From positions 2,051,501 through 2,115,500 of the forward strand of contig CAUEEP010000727.1 in NCBI GenBank assembly GCA_958450365.1: a stretch of 64,000 nt of DNA. Direction: 5' to 3'. Below the pieces are notes generated by a model. It did no database searches, was not told the origin of the DNA, and saw nothing but the letters and a program-made list of their open reading frames with translations. Source of the stretch: Mesorhabditis belari (taxonomy: Eukaryota > Nematoda > Chromadorea > Rhabditida > Rhabditidae). Both the position numbers and the translations under genes were made by a program. Shown piece by piece: positions 1-12,189 of the stretch (positions within the stretch are counted from its first letter, which is position 1; every line of letters starts with the position of its first letter).

Positions 1-479
1 AAGTTTAATTCTATTTTTGAAATATTCAAGTAAATCCCGATAGAAAACGATCAGACGATCCGCTTCTCGACGTTTTTTTTTTTTCACAATCGTAGGGCTC
101 TCACCGTCTTCTGTTTCTTGTTTAAACTGTCAATTTTCTCTAAATTTTCTTCAAATCCCTTAAAAAAAGTGTACAAACCAATCAGTTTTCTCTTTAAAAT
201 CTGGATTTTTGTAGAGATTTGGAAAATTTTATGTAATTTTATTGAAATTTTGTGTAATTTTATCTACAATATCTAGAGGGACAAAAAAAAAAACGAAAAA
301 CGAGTAATTTTTATTTTATTTTTTATTCCAAAACACTTACGGTAATCAAAATTTTTCAAAAAAAAAACTTATTTTAAGTTTTTTAAGTTTTAAAAGTTTT
401 TTTTTTGAGAAATTTTCGACTTTTTACTAGAGTGTCTTCCTCGCGAGTAATGCGTTTTTTAAAGCGCAAATTTGGCACA

Positions 480-590
480 AATTATCGTACTTTTAGCGAA
501 TTATCATACTTTTAACGCAAAAAAAAATCCCGAACGCCGACTTATATACGTTTTCTTTTCAAGATATTCAGCTGTTTAAATGATTACTCG
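480..590 (+). repeat. Dispersed repeat, copy 1 (interrupted relative at 2080-2650, inverted relative at 46290-46425)
   Basis: Segments reading ATTATCGTACTTTTAGCG and CCCGAACGCCGACTTATATA, followed by TTCAGCTGTTTAAATGATT, recur at 2080-2104 plus 2496-2650, where a MITE has split the copy. They recur again in reverse complement near 46290-46425. No coding potential is seen. Confidence 0.6.
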
Positions 591-1689
591 CAACGAAAAC
601 ACTCTCCTTTTTGCCGTCTCGTAAACGAATTTTTCTCCAATAACTGAATATTTTCTTCATTTCTCGTATCATTTCGAGTATTTTCCAAGCGCTTTTTACA
701 ACTCACTGTGCTTTTGAATGAGCCGACCCTGATCCCTGATCTCTTTCAACTGAATATCTTCACTTTAACAGAACTTTAAATCTTAAATTAAATTTTAAAT
801 TAAATTTTAAATTAAATTTTAAAGTAATTAATTAATTAAATTTAAAGAAATCCTCAATTTCTCCCAAAAAAAACCCCACTCAAATCAACGCGAAAATCCC
901 GAAAAAAATTTCAAACAAAATCGATCAAAGCCATCAAATTTCGAAAAAAATATTGGCTTTTTTTGTATTTTTTTCCTTAAACATTTAAATTTTAAGCCAA
1001 AAAATTTAAAAAAAAAACATTTTAAGCCAAAAAAATGGGCTAAGATAAAAAAAATGCAAAAAAATGAACTAAAATTTTTTACAATAATATGGGCTAATTC
1101 AAAAACACAAAAAAAACCCAAAAAAGTTTTGTCAAAACCTTTCAAAAATCCAAAAAAAAAAATTTGTAATTTCATAGCCCAACAAAAAGTGAAAAAAAAG
1201 TGAAATCCAAAAAAAAAAATGAAATCCAAAAAAAATTTCCCTAAAATAATGGTCGATTTGGGAGCTCTGGAGGCCAGAAAACCAAAAAAAAAGTAATCTT
1301 TTCAAGAAATTTTTGCAATTTTAAACTTATCTACCTTTTAGAAATCTGGAAAAGAAAAGAAAAGAAAAGAAAATTTTCACAAAAAAAATTTTATTTTCAG
1401 CAGTGATTCTTTAAATTCTTTTTTTATTTTAAATTCAAAAATTTCTTTAAAATGATCAAACTTTTAGAAATTTAAAAAGTTTACTTTAAAGTAAAGATAT
1501 TCAGCTGAAGAAGTTTTTTCTGGATTGGCTTAATTTTTAAAAAAAAAAGCGTTTGACCTCAATTTTTTTTGTTTTTTCAATTTTTTAATAATTTTTCTAT
1601 ATTTGAATATTTTTTCTTAATATTTAATATCTTTTTTTCTTAATTTGAAGTCTTAAAAGTGTGAAATTAGAGAAGCGAATAGGTTCTCT

Positions 1690-1898
1690 AAGCTAAATTG
1701 AGCTAAATTGAGCTAAATTGAGCTAAATTGAGCTAAATTGAGCTAAATTCGAGCTAAATTGAGCTAAATTCGAGCTAAATTGAGCTAAATTGAGCTAAAT
1801 TGAGCTAAATTGAGCTAAATTGAGCTAAATTGAGCTAAATTGAGCTAAATTCGAGCTAAATTGAGCTAAATTGAGCTATATTTGAGCTAAATTTGAGC
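1690..1898. repeat. Minisatellite, unit AGCTAAATTG
   Basis: About twenty head-to-tail copies of AGCTAAATTG, with interspersed 11-mers carrying an extra C (GAGCTAAATTC). The last units degrade to AGCTATATTTG. Confidence 0.9.
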
Positions 1899-2104
1899 CA
1901 TTTGCTTCCTTTATTTCTGCCTCTTTGTATTTACTTTTCAATAGATTTTTTTCTGTTTTTAATGAATAAAAATTTTCTTTTTTTTTGAAAAGAATTGCAA
2001 AAAAATATTGTTAAAACCCGAAACAGAACATTGACTTTGTCTGACAATCAGTTCTCTAGAATGTGCTCACAAAAAAATGTATATCGTACTTTTAGCGAAT
2101 TATC

Positions 2105-2495
2105 GGGGGTGGGACAAATGCGACCTTTTTTTGCGCACCTTTTTTTTGCTGGAAAAGGCCTTAGGCAAGGCCGTAGAGCTTCAAAAATATTTCCATACAA
2201 GGGAATCGTATGCGTAGATTCCGAATTTCGACGAATCAGACCTCACTGACACGTCAAATTTGGGCTAAAACGCAAAAACTGCGGAAAAGCGTGAAGTTGC
2301 GTAGTTTTTGCCTTTTAGCCCAAATTTGACGTGTCAGCGAGGTCTGATTTGTCGAAATTCGGAATCTACGCATACGATTCCCTTCTATGAAAACATTTTT
2401 GAAGCTCTACGACCTTTCCTAAGGCCTTTTCCAGCAGAAAAAAGGTGCGCAAATGTCCAGGTGCGCAAAAAAAAGGTCGCATTTGTCCCACCTCC
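2105..2495. mobile_element. Foldback MITE with 8-bp target duplication
   Basis: The ends read GGGGGTGGGACAAATGCGAC on the left and its near reverse complement on the right, and the two arms pair along almost the whole element around a short centre near 2290. The element is flanked on both sides by GAATTATC (2097-2104 and 2496-2503), an 8-bp target-site duplication. It sits inside a copy of the dispersed repeat seen intact at 480-590. There is no coding capacity. An 8-bp duplication fits hAT-type mobilisation; that assignment is inferred. Confidence 0.85.
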
Positions 2496-4169
2496 GAATT
2501 ATCGTACTTTTATCCCGAACGCCGACTTATATACATTTTCTTTTCAAGATTCAGCTGTTTAAATGATTTGGTGGGAAATGCCCCTTGAAATGTAAAGATA
2601 TTCAATTCACTTGACGGGTAAAGAGGATCCTTTACACGTCATGTGAAATTCAGTTACTCTACTTCAGAGAGAAATAGATCGCAATCGAAAAGCCTTCTTT
2701 TCATTTAAAAAGATCATTTGTTCTTTTGAAATTTAAAGAAACGATTGAAAAAGCGAACAGTCGTGAGTCATTTAAAGTAGGCTATGATTTGAAAATATTT
2801 GATATATCCAGTTTTTGGAAAATTGCAAAAACTGAAAAACTTGCAAGACTGCATGGCTTTTCCCAAGTGAATCCGAAGAAAATGTGGGCCAATCAGCCTC
2901 TTCAAAAAGGAATTCCGCTTAAAGCAAAGATGAGAGACTGAATGCATGAATGAATGAATGAATGAAATCTTTTCGTTTCTTCATTTCCCAAAGATCCGGT
3001 CAGATAGTGATCGAAATGAAGGAGGATGTAAATGGCGAGGAAAGGTAGAGAGAAGCTGAGATGAGAAAAGAGACATGCAAATGGATCCATTCCCTTATTT
3101 CAGACAAAAATCTCTCTTTTCCCTTCCATTCTCATACATCTCTCAATGATATTTTCCTTGATATTTCCTTGATATTTCATTATTTTCTTTTCATTAGCGA
3201 ATTCTCATTATTCTAAACCCAAAACTAGGCTTGTTCTAGACTAGGCCAAGTCTAGGCTTATTCTAGGTTGGTTGGTTTTGGTCTAGTCTAGGTTCACAGC
3301 TCAAATCAGAGTCTATAAATCCTTGGTTACAGTAGACTTGCTTATCAATCAATTATTGCCAAATAGAAATCGATTTCTACAATAAATCCATCTCTATTCT
3401 GAACCAGCCGCTAATTGTTGGCTCAATTTTCAACCACTAATCAATTGCCAATAAAAGACATCTATTTTTGTTCACTCTGGATATCACTGCAGATATCCTC
3501 GCTTGTTTATTCTTCGAAACTCAAAAATCTTTCCCTTTTCCCAATGTATGATTGATATATTCTCATGAATTGAATGAATGCATGAGAAAACATCGGCACC
3601 TCAAATCGGCCTCTCTTTACCCCCCGCTTTCCCATCTCTTTCAAAAAAAACCCCTGTGAAATAGCAAGCGGCCGCCCGTTCACCTCAACATATTCATATT
3701 CTCATCTTCATTTATTTTTTTTTTTGCCTCTTGCTACTTTTCTTGATTTATTTTCATATTGAAAGACAATAAAAGACATCGATTTCGGTTCATTCTGGAT
3801 ATCACTGATATCCACAGATATCCATTTCAGAAACACTTTACTAAACGGTACAGCTTTCATTTCAACATTTACTTTCCAGGCTTGCTTTGTGATTTTGTGA
3901 TTTTTCCATTTCCCCGGTTAAACAAGACCAATTCAGAAGTTAGTTTTGAAACTGATTTCTAGAAACTTTCATTTCAGAGTTTTGAACAACCCTGAATTTG
4001 TCCGGTTAGTGTCCAACTTGTCTACAATGCAATAAGTAATGCTGTAACATTTTCTTCTTCAAATCTCACCTCAACATCTCCTGAAGTTGAAATGAGAAAA
4101 AGGAGATGGAGACAAAGCGATAAATCAAATTCGAGGTGGCACTTTGTTTTCTCGTAAATCTTGAGCTCA

Positions 4170-4300
4170 AGTTGGAGAAGAAGAGAAGGAGAGAGAAGAG
4201 AAGGAGAGAAGAAGAGAGAAGAAAGAAGAGAGAAGAAAGAAGAAAGAAGAGAGAAGAAAGAAGGGAGAAGAAAGAAGGGAGAAGAAAGAAGAGAATGAGA
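4170..4300. repeat. Purine tract (GAGAAGAAA-type)
   Basis: Dense GA-rich simple sequence of imperfect GAGAGAAGAAAGAA units. The overlapping long open frames on both strands are artefacts of this composition. Confidence 0.8.
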
Positions 4301-4839
4301 GTTGAGAGCTAGAAAAACGAGGAGAAGTCGTGTCACTTCAAATGAAAAAGGAAAAAAGGAAAAAAGGGACCAGAATCGATACATGTGAAGGCGCATTCTA
4401 TAGCCAAAAATGGGAATGGAATGGAATGAAATGGGGCACAACGGTGGGAAAGGGGCGAAGGAGTGATGCCCAGACAGAGAGATTACTTTACTCTCCCGTC
4501 ATTTCACTTCACTTCCATAAATCCCTCAATCCTATTATCATCAAAATGACATCAAAATTCGTTTTTGTGTTTTTCTTTTTCTTTTTCTCCTTTCTCTTTT
4601 CATTTCTTTTTTTTTAACTCTTCTTTTTTTTACATCCTACCGGAAACTCTTTGTCTGAATGCTTTTTAATTTTCGTTTTTCTCCTCACTACTTTTCTTTA
4701 ACTCAAACTATGCCAAATAAACTCAATTTTTTTTAATTGTAAAAAGCAATTTCCCTTTATAGACTTAAACTATTGAGACCCTAAAGCTAAATGATTAAAA
4801 CAAAAACAAAAAAAAATCCCCCATTTCCTTCTCACAATC

Positions 4840-5203
4840 TATTGGGTTGATGGAAAAGTCCTTTCCGATCTTTTGGGAGAGTACCTTAAATTTGTCCAAC
4901 TTTGACGTTTTATAGCTCATCCTAAAGCTGAATTCAAGACGGATCGATTGGTAAAAACCGTTTTGAGATATCTCTTTTCTAAAAGTTTTTACAGCTATTT
5001 TAGTAAAGGGCGGCAGAGTCAATCGATCCGTCTTGAATTCTAAAATAGCTGTAAAAACTTTTAGAAAAGAGATATCTCAAAACGGTTTTTACCAATCGAT
5101 CCGTCTTGAATTCAGCTTTAGGATGAGCTATAAAATGTCAAAATTGGACAAATTTAAGGTACTCTCCCAAAAAATTGGAAAGGACTTTTCCATCAACCCA
5201 ATA
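4840..5203. mobile_element. Mariner-type foldback MITE
   Basis: Terminal inverted repeats begin TATTGGGTTGATGGAAAAGT and end in the matching complement ACTTTTCCATCAACCCAATA, with TA at both outer edges as expected for mariner insertion. The two halves are nearly perfect inverted copies meeting near 5020-5035. A mirrored open frame on each strand comes from this symmetry and is not a gene. Confidence 0.85.
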
Positions 5204-6225
5204 TATCAATTTCGATCCTGCTTTTGTCTGGTTTAGTTCCTCAATCTTTCATGATTAATGAATGATCAATGAATGATCAATCTTTCATGATCATGATCAA
5301 CTCAGAAACGCTTTCTACCCATTCTTCGAACCTTTAGAGACCTTTAGGGACTTTAGAACTCATTAGGGACCCTCTTGAGTTGTGTCTCATAGAGAAAGAG
5401 GGTGAACGAGTCGCGACTCTTCGATTTTTCCTTCTATAACCATTCCGTTCCTTCCGTTCAACGGCTTTTCATGTAAAAATGAAACTGCAAATACAGCTGA
5501 ATGAGACAAGGAGCTCTTGAAATGAATCCAAAGCACTAGCCATCTAATTTCCCCACGATTTCTGTCATTTTCAGAGTTTCTCTCTTCACAGAAGACATGA
5601 TTCCCTTGAAACTTTCTTGTTTCATCTATTAGAAAATAGATGAAACAAGAATGGGAAAGACGAGTAATTCTTTACTCAATTCTTCTCATAATTCTCTCAA
5701 AAATTCCCCTTTTTTTTCTCTTCTCATAAATTGAATTCTCGTGTTTCCCCTTTTCTTGTGATGACTCATTGCATTCACAAGAATGTTTTCATGCTTGATG
5801 ATTCATTAATGTTTCCACGCTTCCACACATATATATATTTTTTTTTGTCTATTTCCGTCTCTTGTCCTTTTACAACAATGAACTTGTAAGAAATTTTCTG
5901 AAAATTTTCTATATTCAAAGCCAAGTCAAAGCTTGAAATTGGTCTGGAATTTCGACTCTGTTGGATTTTGATTTAATCTTGACTTAACTTGACTTGGTTT
6001 GAAAATCGGCAATGGAAATGGGTTACTTCATGCAAGAGTTTCGAAAGCACTGGGATAGATTTGAAAAAAAACGTTTCTCAACTCTTAAAACAATGTTTCC
6101 ATTTTGAAATAAACTACAACCTTTTCGAGTTCTTTAAATTCTTTGTGTAGGCAACATGAGGCTTGTAGGCAACATGAGGCTTGTAGGCAACATGAGGCAA
6201 CATGAGGTTTGAAATACAGTTTGAA

Positions 6226-6303
6226 ATACTGGACAATGAAGTTACAGACGCGCGAAAGTGACGGTCTTTTTTCAAATATGATATTTCATTGTCCAGTAGT
6301 GTA
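6226..6303. mobile_element. Tc1-like MITE remnant
   Basis: The outer ends ATACTGGACAATGAA and TTCATTGTCCAGTAGTGTA are inverted copies, and the inner segment GTTACAGACGCGCGAAAGTG matches the arm of the longer element at 62884-63118. The remnant has lost most of its left arm. Confidence 0.7.
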
Positions 6304-6324
6304 TCTACAACCTCATGTTGCCAT

Positions 6325-6432
6325 TAGACATAAAGCTTAGACATAAAGCTTAGACATAAAGCTTAAACTTAAAGCTTAAACTTAAAGCTTAAACTTAAAG
6401 CTTAAACTTAAAGCTTAAGCTTAAAGCTTAAA
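6325..6432. repeat. Tandem repeat, AAGCTTAGACAT / AAGCTTAAACTT units
   Basis: Roughly eight head-to-tail 12- to 13-mers that drift from an AGACATAAAGCTT form to an AAACTTAAAGCTT form. Confidence 0.8.
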
Positions 6433-6830
6433 TCAAATTGATCATTCAAAAAGCTAAAGTGATTTATTTCCGTAAACGAAACTCTTGTCTGTTTTCTTTT
6501 TTTTTTCGATGAAGAGTTAAACATCGAGAAATTCTCTTGATCGTTTCCCATTCGATTGCCGCAAAAATTTGTTTACTTCTCAACTTATCACTTGCATTTT
6601 AGCCCAAAATCGAGAAAACACGAAGAATTTCAAGAACTCGAAAAGAAATTCTCTTTTCGTTTTTTTTTTCCTTTTTTGGCGTAAATTTCGTGATAAGACG
6701 GCAAAGTCAGAGAAAAATCGAAGCTGCCGAAAAATTTTCGTAATGAAACAATGTAAATTAAGATGAAAACGAAGTGAAAGCTTCACTTTGATACTTTCAA
6801 AGTGAGTAGTAGTTTCGAAGTCTTGCAAAG

Positions 6831-6892
6831 TAGAGTTTAAGCTCTACTTTGCAAGAGTTTAAGCTCTACTTTGCAAGAGTTTAAGCTCTACT
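6831..6892. repeat. Tandem repeat, 22-bp unit
   Basis: The unit GAGTTTAAGCTCTACTTTGC is repeated nearly three times. The unit is partly self-complementary. Confidence 0.75.
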
Positions 6893-7196
6893 TTTGAAAG
6901 TGGAGGTGCCGTTTTCAAAAGTAGAGCCTAAACTTGGTGAAATGCTTTAAAATAAACAATCACTCACGTGGATCGCCTTTCTCTTTTGTTTCCTCTTTTG
7001 TTTTCTCTTTTTTTAACCCTTTCCATATTTGTGTGGCTGTTTGCACGATTTCATTCACTTTTTTTTCCTCGTTTTTGTTTTTTCCCTCTTTTTTTGTACA
7101 TTGAATTTCTCGACTTTAAAACTTCAATATTTTTAGGTGAAATTCGAAAGTTTACATTTAGAAACTGCATAATTTGAATTCTCTTTTGCCCCAAAA

Positions 7197-10100
7197 ATGG
7201 CCACCGAGGTCTCGTCACCTTGTGTCGATTATGGCCCTACAGCGCACACGAATCCAAACATCTTTCAACTAGAGATCAAACCAAAAGTCGGTTTTTTTTT
7301 CAAGAGATCGTTATAGCTCATTATAGTTCATCGTTATAGTCCATTATAATCCATTGTTATAGTCCATTATAGTCCATCGTTATAGTTCATTATAGTCCAT
7401 CGTTATAATCCATTATAGTTCATCGCTTATAGTCCATTATAGTCCATCGTTAGTGCAATCATTCTCTATTGAAATTGCACTAACGATCGTTAGGATTCTC
7501 TTGATTAAACCATTTTTTTAATCATTGTAATCATTACGATTACGTTTTCGTCTGATACTTGCAAAGCATTACCATCAAACAATCGTTTCAGCATGTTTTA
7601 TGCCATGAGATTGGTGCTGGATCGATGTGTACAAGATGCGGGAAATGTCCCGGTCTAGATCTACACTTTTGGAGGTTTGCTTTATAGATTATAGTCCATT
7701 ATAGTCCATTATAGGAGAAGATTATAGTCGATTCTTTTAGAAAACTATGTAAAACGTGTGGATGTCGTATGGACGAGCATGACGTCATTCTACCAAATCA
7801 GTACGATCACGGGCAATTGATTATTGGTTTTGTAGAAAGAAATTTGACTTTATTAGAAAGATCTTTAGGTCGACTTTTCGGTGTTCGCGAGCAATTCGAG
7901 TCTGTGGTCGCCGATTCGTATGAACACGCAAAAGTGAGAGATTGCATTTTCATTTTCATTTTCATTTTCAAATCTGTATTTTCTTAGCTTATCAAGCAAT
8001 TTGTTTAATAAAAAATTTTGAAAATCGTTTTTCTTAAGGCTCAAGCGGAAGCGGATCGCCAAGCGAATGAGGGACGAATGACGGCTTTTGGAGTGATGTT
8101 GAAGCCAGTGAAAAGAGATGGTGGTGGATCGAGGTGGGTCAACGCATTGGTGAACTGCAAAATGGCTCAAGCATCATAAAATGAAAGAAATTTAAAAGTT
8201 GCTAATGAAAATCAGTCATTGGTCTTGAGCTGGATTCTCTGACTTTACCTGGTTTTGCTATAGGCCTTCAGATCTGGACCACAAGGTTCTTGGAACTGCC
8301 TTGAAGGGGCTTCTGGCTTTTGGTCTGGCCTAGTCTGGTACATGACCCAGGAATATCCAAGAGATCTATATTTGTCTCAGCTACAGAACAGATAAACGAT
8401 TCGGGAGATGATCAGCTAATTTCAGAGGTGTTTCCCCATCACGAAGTGGATCCGATTGTGGCACTGATGGTCGAGATCGAGCCTCGTCCACCTCATCCAC
8501 TTCCTCCCGCGCTCCTCTTTCCCAAAAAAGCGAGCTCAGCACTGCTGTCACTTCATCACCTCGAGTCTCCACAGCTACTTTGAGTGAATCTGTGAGTTCA
8601 AACTTTTCTAAAATCATTTATCCAATGTTTTTAGAAAAGAACTGTCCCCAGCGCTGTCTACAATTATAAAATGGAAACAAATAATAAAGAGAATGAGAAG
8701 GTTTGTTTTTTGTACGTTGTGTAAACGTAAACGCACCCTTTCTAGTGCAGTTGATTTGTTTTTCTTTTAGGTGATCACCTATTACTCGTGGGTGCCCATA
8801 TCGGATGATCGACTCATCGACAAATATATGAACGCATTGCCGGAAGAAGAGCGGCCAATTGCTGGCACAAAGGGAGAGCAAACGAGGAGACAGCGATTGG
8901 CCTATCAAGTAAAAGATTGGCTTCTCGAAAAATATTCAGTTATTCCAGCTCCCACTCTATGATTGCAATGTTGATGATTCTCGTTTCGCCTCGGATCAGG
9001 ACAAAGTCGTGCTGGGAAAATTCGTGGACAACGTCAAGAAACATGTGAGTTCGAAGCTTTAGAACAAGGTTTAGAACAAGCTTTAGAAGAAGGTTTAGAA
9101 CAAGCTTTAGAAGAAGGTTTAGAAGAAGGTTTAGAACAAGGTTTAGAACAAGGTTTAGAAGAAGCTTTAGAAGAAGCTTTAGAAGAAGCTTTAGAACAAG
9201 CTTTAGAACAAGCGTACTGTAGATTATCATTCAAAAACTTGCATATATGTTTAAAAGATGGCTTCAAGAATATTCAAGTCGATTTTTGCAGGTGATCGGC
9301 GTTGGCAAAGTTGTTGAAGTGGATTCGGTGGAGAAAAACGAGAAAAAGAGGAGGGAGATGAGAGAAACGGGAAGTCAGGTTGGGGAAAGGGGAAAGACTT
9401 TGTTATAGCAATTGTTCTAACAATTGTTCTAACAGTTAATCTCAAATGAACATTTTTAAGACTGATCTCCTGAGCAATGCGGCTCAAAATGCAAAGACGG
9501 TGAATGGAAATGGTGGACTGGATCACGCGCTTCAGCTGGACACCCTCGCCGATCAAGTACACCAAATTGGAATCCAGGTTATAACAGTTATTTCCGTTTG
9601 GCAAAGAAGCTAGAAATCTAGAGATTTTTAGAGAAATTAGAGACTCTTGGAATCCTTTATCGTCTTTTTATAATCAGAGAGTAATTGCAGGGTTCCACAA
9701 AGAGCCAAAAGAGCCCGATCTCCCCCGGATCGCAACGAGCCACCGAGATCATTCAAGAGATCGATCCAGTGGTCAGAATACTTAATATATTACCGTTTTT
9801 TAGATAAATAAAGCAAAAAGCTAGTCAATAAAGTATTGAGCAAGATTTAAAAACCTAATCAAATCCCTACAAAGCAGTTTCATGTCGAGCGGTGCGTTGG
9901 TGTGACGAAAAAAGAAACCGATATCGCTGTGGTAAAGAATTAGAATTGAAGAATTGTTGTAAGAATTGTTGAAAGAATTGAATTGAATTGAACCATTGAA
10001 TTGTTGCGAATATCTGTCAAATTTCAGCCATGCAAGCAATGCACAGATATGATCAATGTAGGACAAGTTGGCATTCGAACAGATCACGGGATTAAAGAGG

Positions 10101-12189
10101 TTTGACAGATATTTTGTCTATTTAAAAGCATTTTAGCTAGAGTTTAGCTTAGCTACATTTTAGCTTAGCTACAGTTTAGCTACATTTTAGCTACAGTTTA
10201 GCTTAGCTAGAGTTTAGCTTAGCTACATTTTAGCTACAGTTTAGCTTAGCTACATTTTAGCTACGTTTTAGCTACAGTTTAGCTAATTTTAGCTAAAGAA
10301 TACAGTAAAAGTATAGTCGGTTATAGTAGGTTTTCGTCAAAAAGAACTACTAATTAAGCACGTTCACCAAAAATTTCTAGGACACTTGGCATCCGGGATG
10401 TTTCCGATGTGAGCAATGCCAACAATTGCTCGTCGACATGCTCTATTTCTATCATCAAGTAAATTTAAACGAGTAATACTTGACGATAACGTTTCATCAA
10501 TATTTTTAGGGTAAATACTATTGTGGTCGACATTTCGCTGATCAACTTTACCCACGATGTTCTGGGTGTGATGAGGTTGGCTTGAAAAAAGGAATTCTAT
10601 TTCTAAAAAAGAATTCTATTTCAAGGATTAGAAATAGGGATTGTTTTAAATGTTATCAAATGTATAAGAATATTGTATTTAAAGAATAAAACGATATTGG
10701 TACAGTTATAAAGCGCTTTTTTTTCAGTTAATCTTCGCCAATGAGTACACGTGGGCTGAGGAGAAATCGTGGCATTTTGACCATTTCGCATGCTTTAAGG
10801 TCATCTATTGAATTTGAATTTAACAATTAACATAACAATCATTTTTAAAATCGAAAAGTTGTTTAGGATGTTTAGGATTAAGGTCATCCACTTTTATCTA
10901 TTGAATTCTTGTAATTAAACCTTTCAGTGTGACTTCAAATTAGGCGGTCATCGCTATATGACAAGAGAGGAACAGCCTTATTGCCTCGATTGTTTTGTGA
11001 AACATTTTGCAAAGGTCAGTCTAAAAGAAATAAGAAAACAAGTAGTGGGATTTGTTTAAAAGATGCTAGACATTAGAACTAGAAATCATTCTAGACATGT
11101 GCTAGTTGTGAGGAGAAAATTGGACCCGATGAGAAGCGTTTAAATTACGAAGAGACACACTGGCATGCGACAGTCGAATGCTTTCAGTAAGTGCTTTTAA
11201 AGGGGAATTTTTTAAAGAAAATTAAACATTAAACAATTGAGCACATATTTCGAAAGTTTTCTAGTTAATTGGCTTGGGTAAGAATTGAAAATATTAGCCA
11301 AGACAAGAGCTAAAGCTTTTGATTTACCGTAAATACTGTAATAAAGCTATTGTTGAGTGAAAAATCGGTTTTGATACAAGAGTATTAGAGTTGAGCAGCT
11401 TTAGAAAATGACTAAACCTACCGTAAATACTGTAATAGTACCCCACCGCCCTCGTACAGTCGTGTAGTCGCAAAAGTTTTTTAGTATTTCATTTTTTTCA
11501 AAACACCCGTACTTTCAAAAAATTCGTCTTTGGTATCAAAAAATAGCTGAAATTCAGGGCTATTTTTTGATACCTAAGCGCGCATTGTAGCATAAACCAG
11601 TGTCGAGAAAAACTCGTTCAAAGCTAGACTACGCAACACTCCGCACCGTCATTATGGGGGTGGGGTACTATTACAGTATTTACGGTATTTTCGGGGTAGG
11701 CTAGTTTCCGCAACTTTTTTTGCGCAACTGGGTCGTTTGCGCAACTCACCATAACTTTCTTCTAAGTGGACCAATCTTTATGCTTTTGGTCTCATTTTGT
11801 AGATATCAATAAGTGCAACAAAATGAAATCAAAATCATAAAGATTAGCCCACTTAGAAGAAAGATATGGTGAGTTGCGCAAACAACCCAGTTGCGCAAAT
11901 GACCCTGTTGCGCAAAAAAAGTTGCGGAAACTAGCCTACCCCGTATTTTCTTTTGACTTTTGACTCGAATCAGATTAAGCGTTAGAAAGCTTGAGGAAAC
12001 GAAACGAAATCAATCAATCTTGTTAGAGAATCATTTGTTAGAGTCATTTGTTAGAAAATCATTTGTTAGAAAATTTTCAGTTGCAAAGAATGTGATGAAT
12101 CTTTGATTGGAAAGAAATTCATTTGGAAAGAGAATTGTCTTTTTTGTTCCTCGAAATGTCGATCCGATCATTGCGCAAAGAAGAAATGA
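7197..12189 (+). CDS. tes-1: Testin homologue: PET domain plus three LIM domains
   Basis: Cytoskeletal adaptor of actin-rich junctions and stress fibres (role known for the testin family). Nineteen exons splice in phase to about 613 residues: 7197-7286, 7592-7674, 7741-7933, 8039-8133, 8426-8591, 8635-8700, 8771-8908, 8949-9044, 9292-9378, 9461-9577, 9691-9771, 9878-9931, 10028-10099, 10381-10458, 10510-10575, 10728-10799, 10928-11014, 11095-11186, 12081-12189. The N-terminal cysteine-rich segment ([17 protein letters not shown], then GCRMDEHDV) matches testin. A PET domain starts at [10 protein letters not shown], about residue 235. Three LIM domains fill the C-terminus from CKQC, about residue 424, with LWHP-like [32 protein letters not shown] and [10 protein letters not shown]. 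The protein is longer than human testin because of a Ser-rich stretch before PET and an acidic/basic linker after it. Exon 1 uses a weak donor (GTCGG), so the exact N-terminus is the least certain part. Confidence 0.9.
7311..7450. repeat. Minisatellite in testin intron 1 (TATAGTCCATTATAGTCCATCGT)
   Basis: Imperfect tandem copies of TATAGTCCATTATAGTCCAT, ending close to a small inverted repeat (TTAGTGCAATC ... GATTGCACTAA-like arms near 7450-7485). Confidence 0.7.
9059..9212. repeat. Minisatellite in testin intron 8 (TTAGAACAAGCT / TTAGAAGAAGGT)
   Basis: About twelve 12-bp units alternating TTAGAACAAGCT with TTAGAAGAAGGT. Because the unit is a multiple of three, long frames appear on the minus strand; they are not genes. 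Confidence 0.85.
10133..10290. repeat. Minisatellite in testin intron 13 (TTTAGCTTAGCTACA)
   Basis: Irregular tandem units of TTTAGCTACA and TTAGCTTAGCTACAT. The copies share the AGCTA core seen in several other arrays of this window. Confidence 0.75.
11419..11687. mobile_element. MITE A, copy 1 (terminal repeats TACCGTAAATACTGTAATAG)
   Basis: Inverted ends TACCGTAAATACTGTAATAG and its complement CTATTACAGTATTTACGGTA bound about 269 bp. The interior is nearly identical to 57956-58216, including a hairpin TATCAAAAAATAGC...GCTATTTTTTGATA. It lies in the last intron of the testin gene. A further copy of the terminal sequence lies just upstream near 11325-11345. Confidence 0.9.
11693..11942. mobile_element. 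MITE B, copy 1, with 8-bp target duplication GTATTTTC
   Basis: Perfect inverted ends GGGGTAGGCTAGTTTCCGCA and their complement enclose long arms with TTGCGCAA motifs. GTATTTTC occurs immediately outside both ends (11685-11692 and 11943-11950), a clean 8-bp target-site duplication. The left duplication overlaps the end of MITE A, so this element inserted at the edge of an existing MITE A copy. Confidence 0.9.

Larger units (their letters stand above)
1..7196. other. Gene-poor upstream region
   Basis: I found no convincing gene here. Long open frames are low-complexity (Phe-rich frames over A/T runs near 885-1229, purine-tract frames near 4022-4617) or come from foldback repeats. The region holds an AGCTAAATTG minisatellite, two foldback MITEs (2105-2495 and 4840-5203), a purine tract near 4170-4300, a small Tc1-like remnant near 6226-6303 and short tandem repeats at 6325-6432 and 6831-6892. 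The last few hundred bases should include the promoter and 5' UTR of the testin gene. Confidence 0.6.

Noticed and set aside
885..1229. 114-codon Phe-rich minus-strand frame
   Set aside because: Made of T/A homopolymer runs; no motif, no splice context, composition not protein-like.
2726..2941. 71-codon plus-strand frame with fairly normal composition
   Set aside because: No recognisable domain or partner exons, no ATG in good context, and such lengths are expected by chance in AT-rich DNA.
4840..5203. Mirrored frames on both strands sharing a protein sequence
   Set aside because: Caused by the symmetry of a foldback MITE; the peptide is not a transposase.
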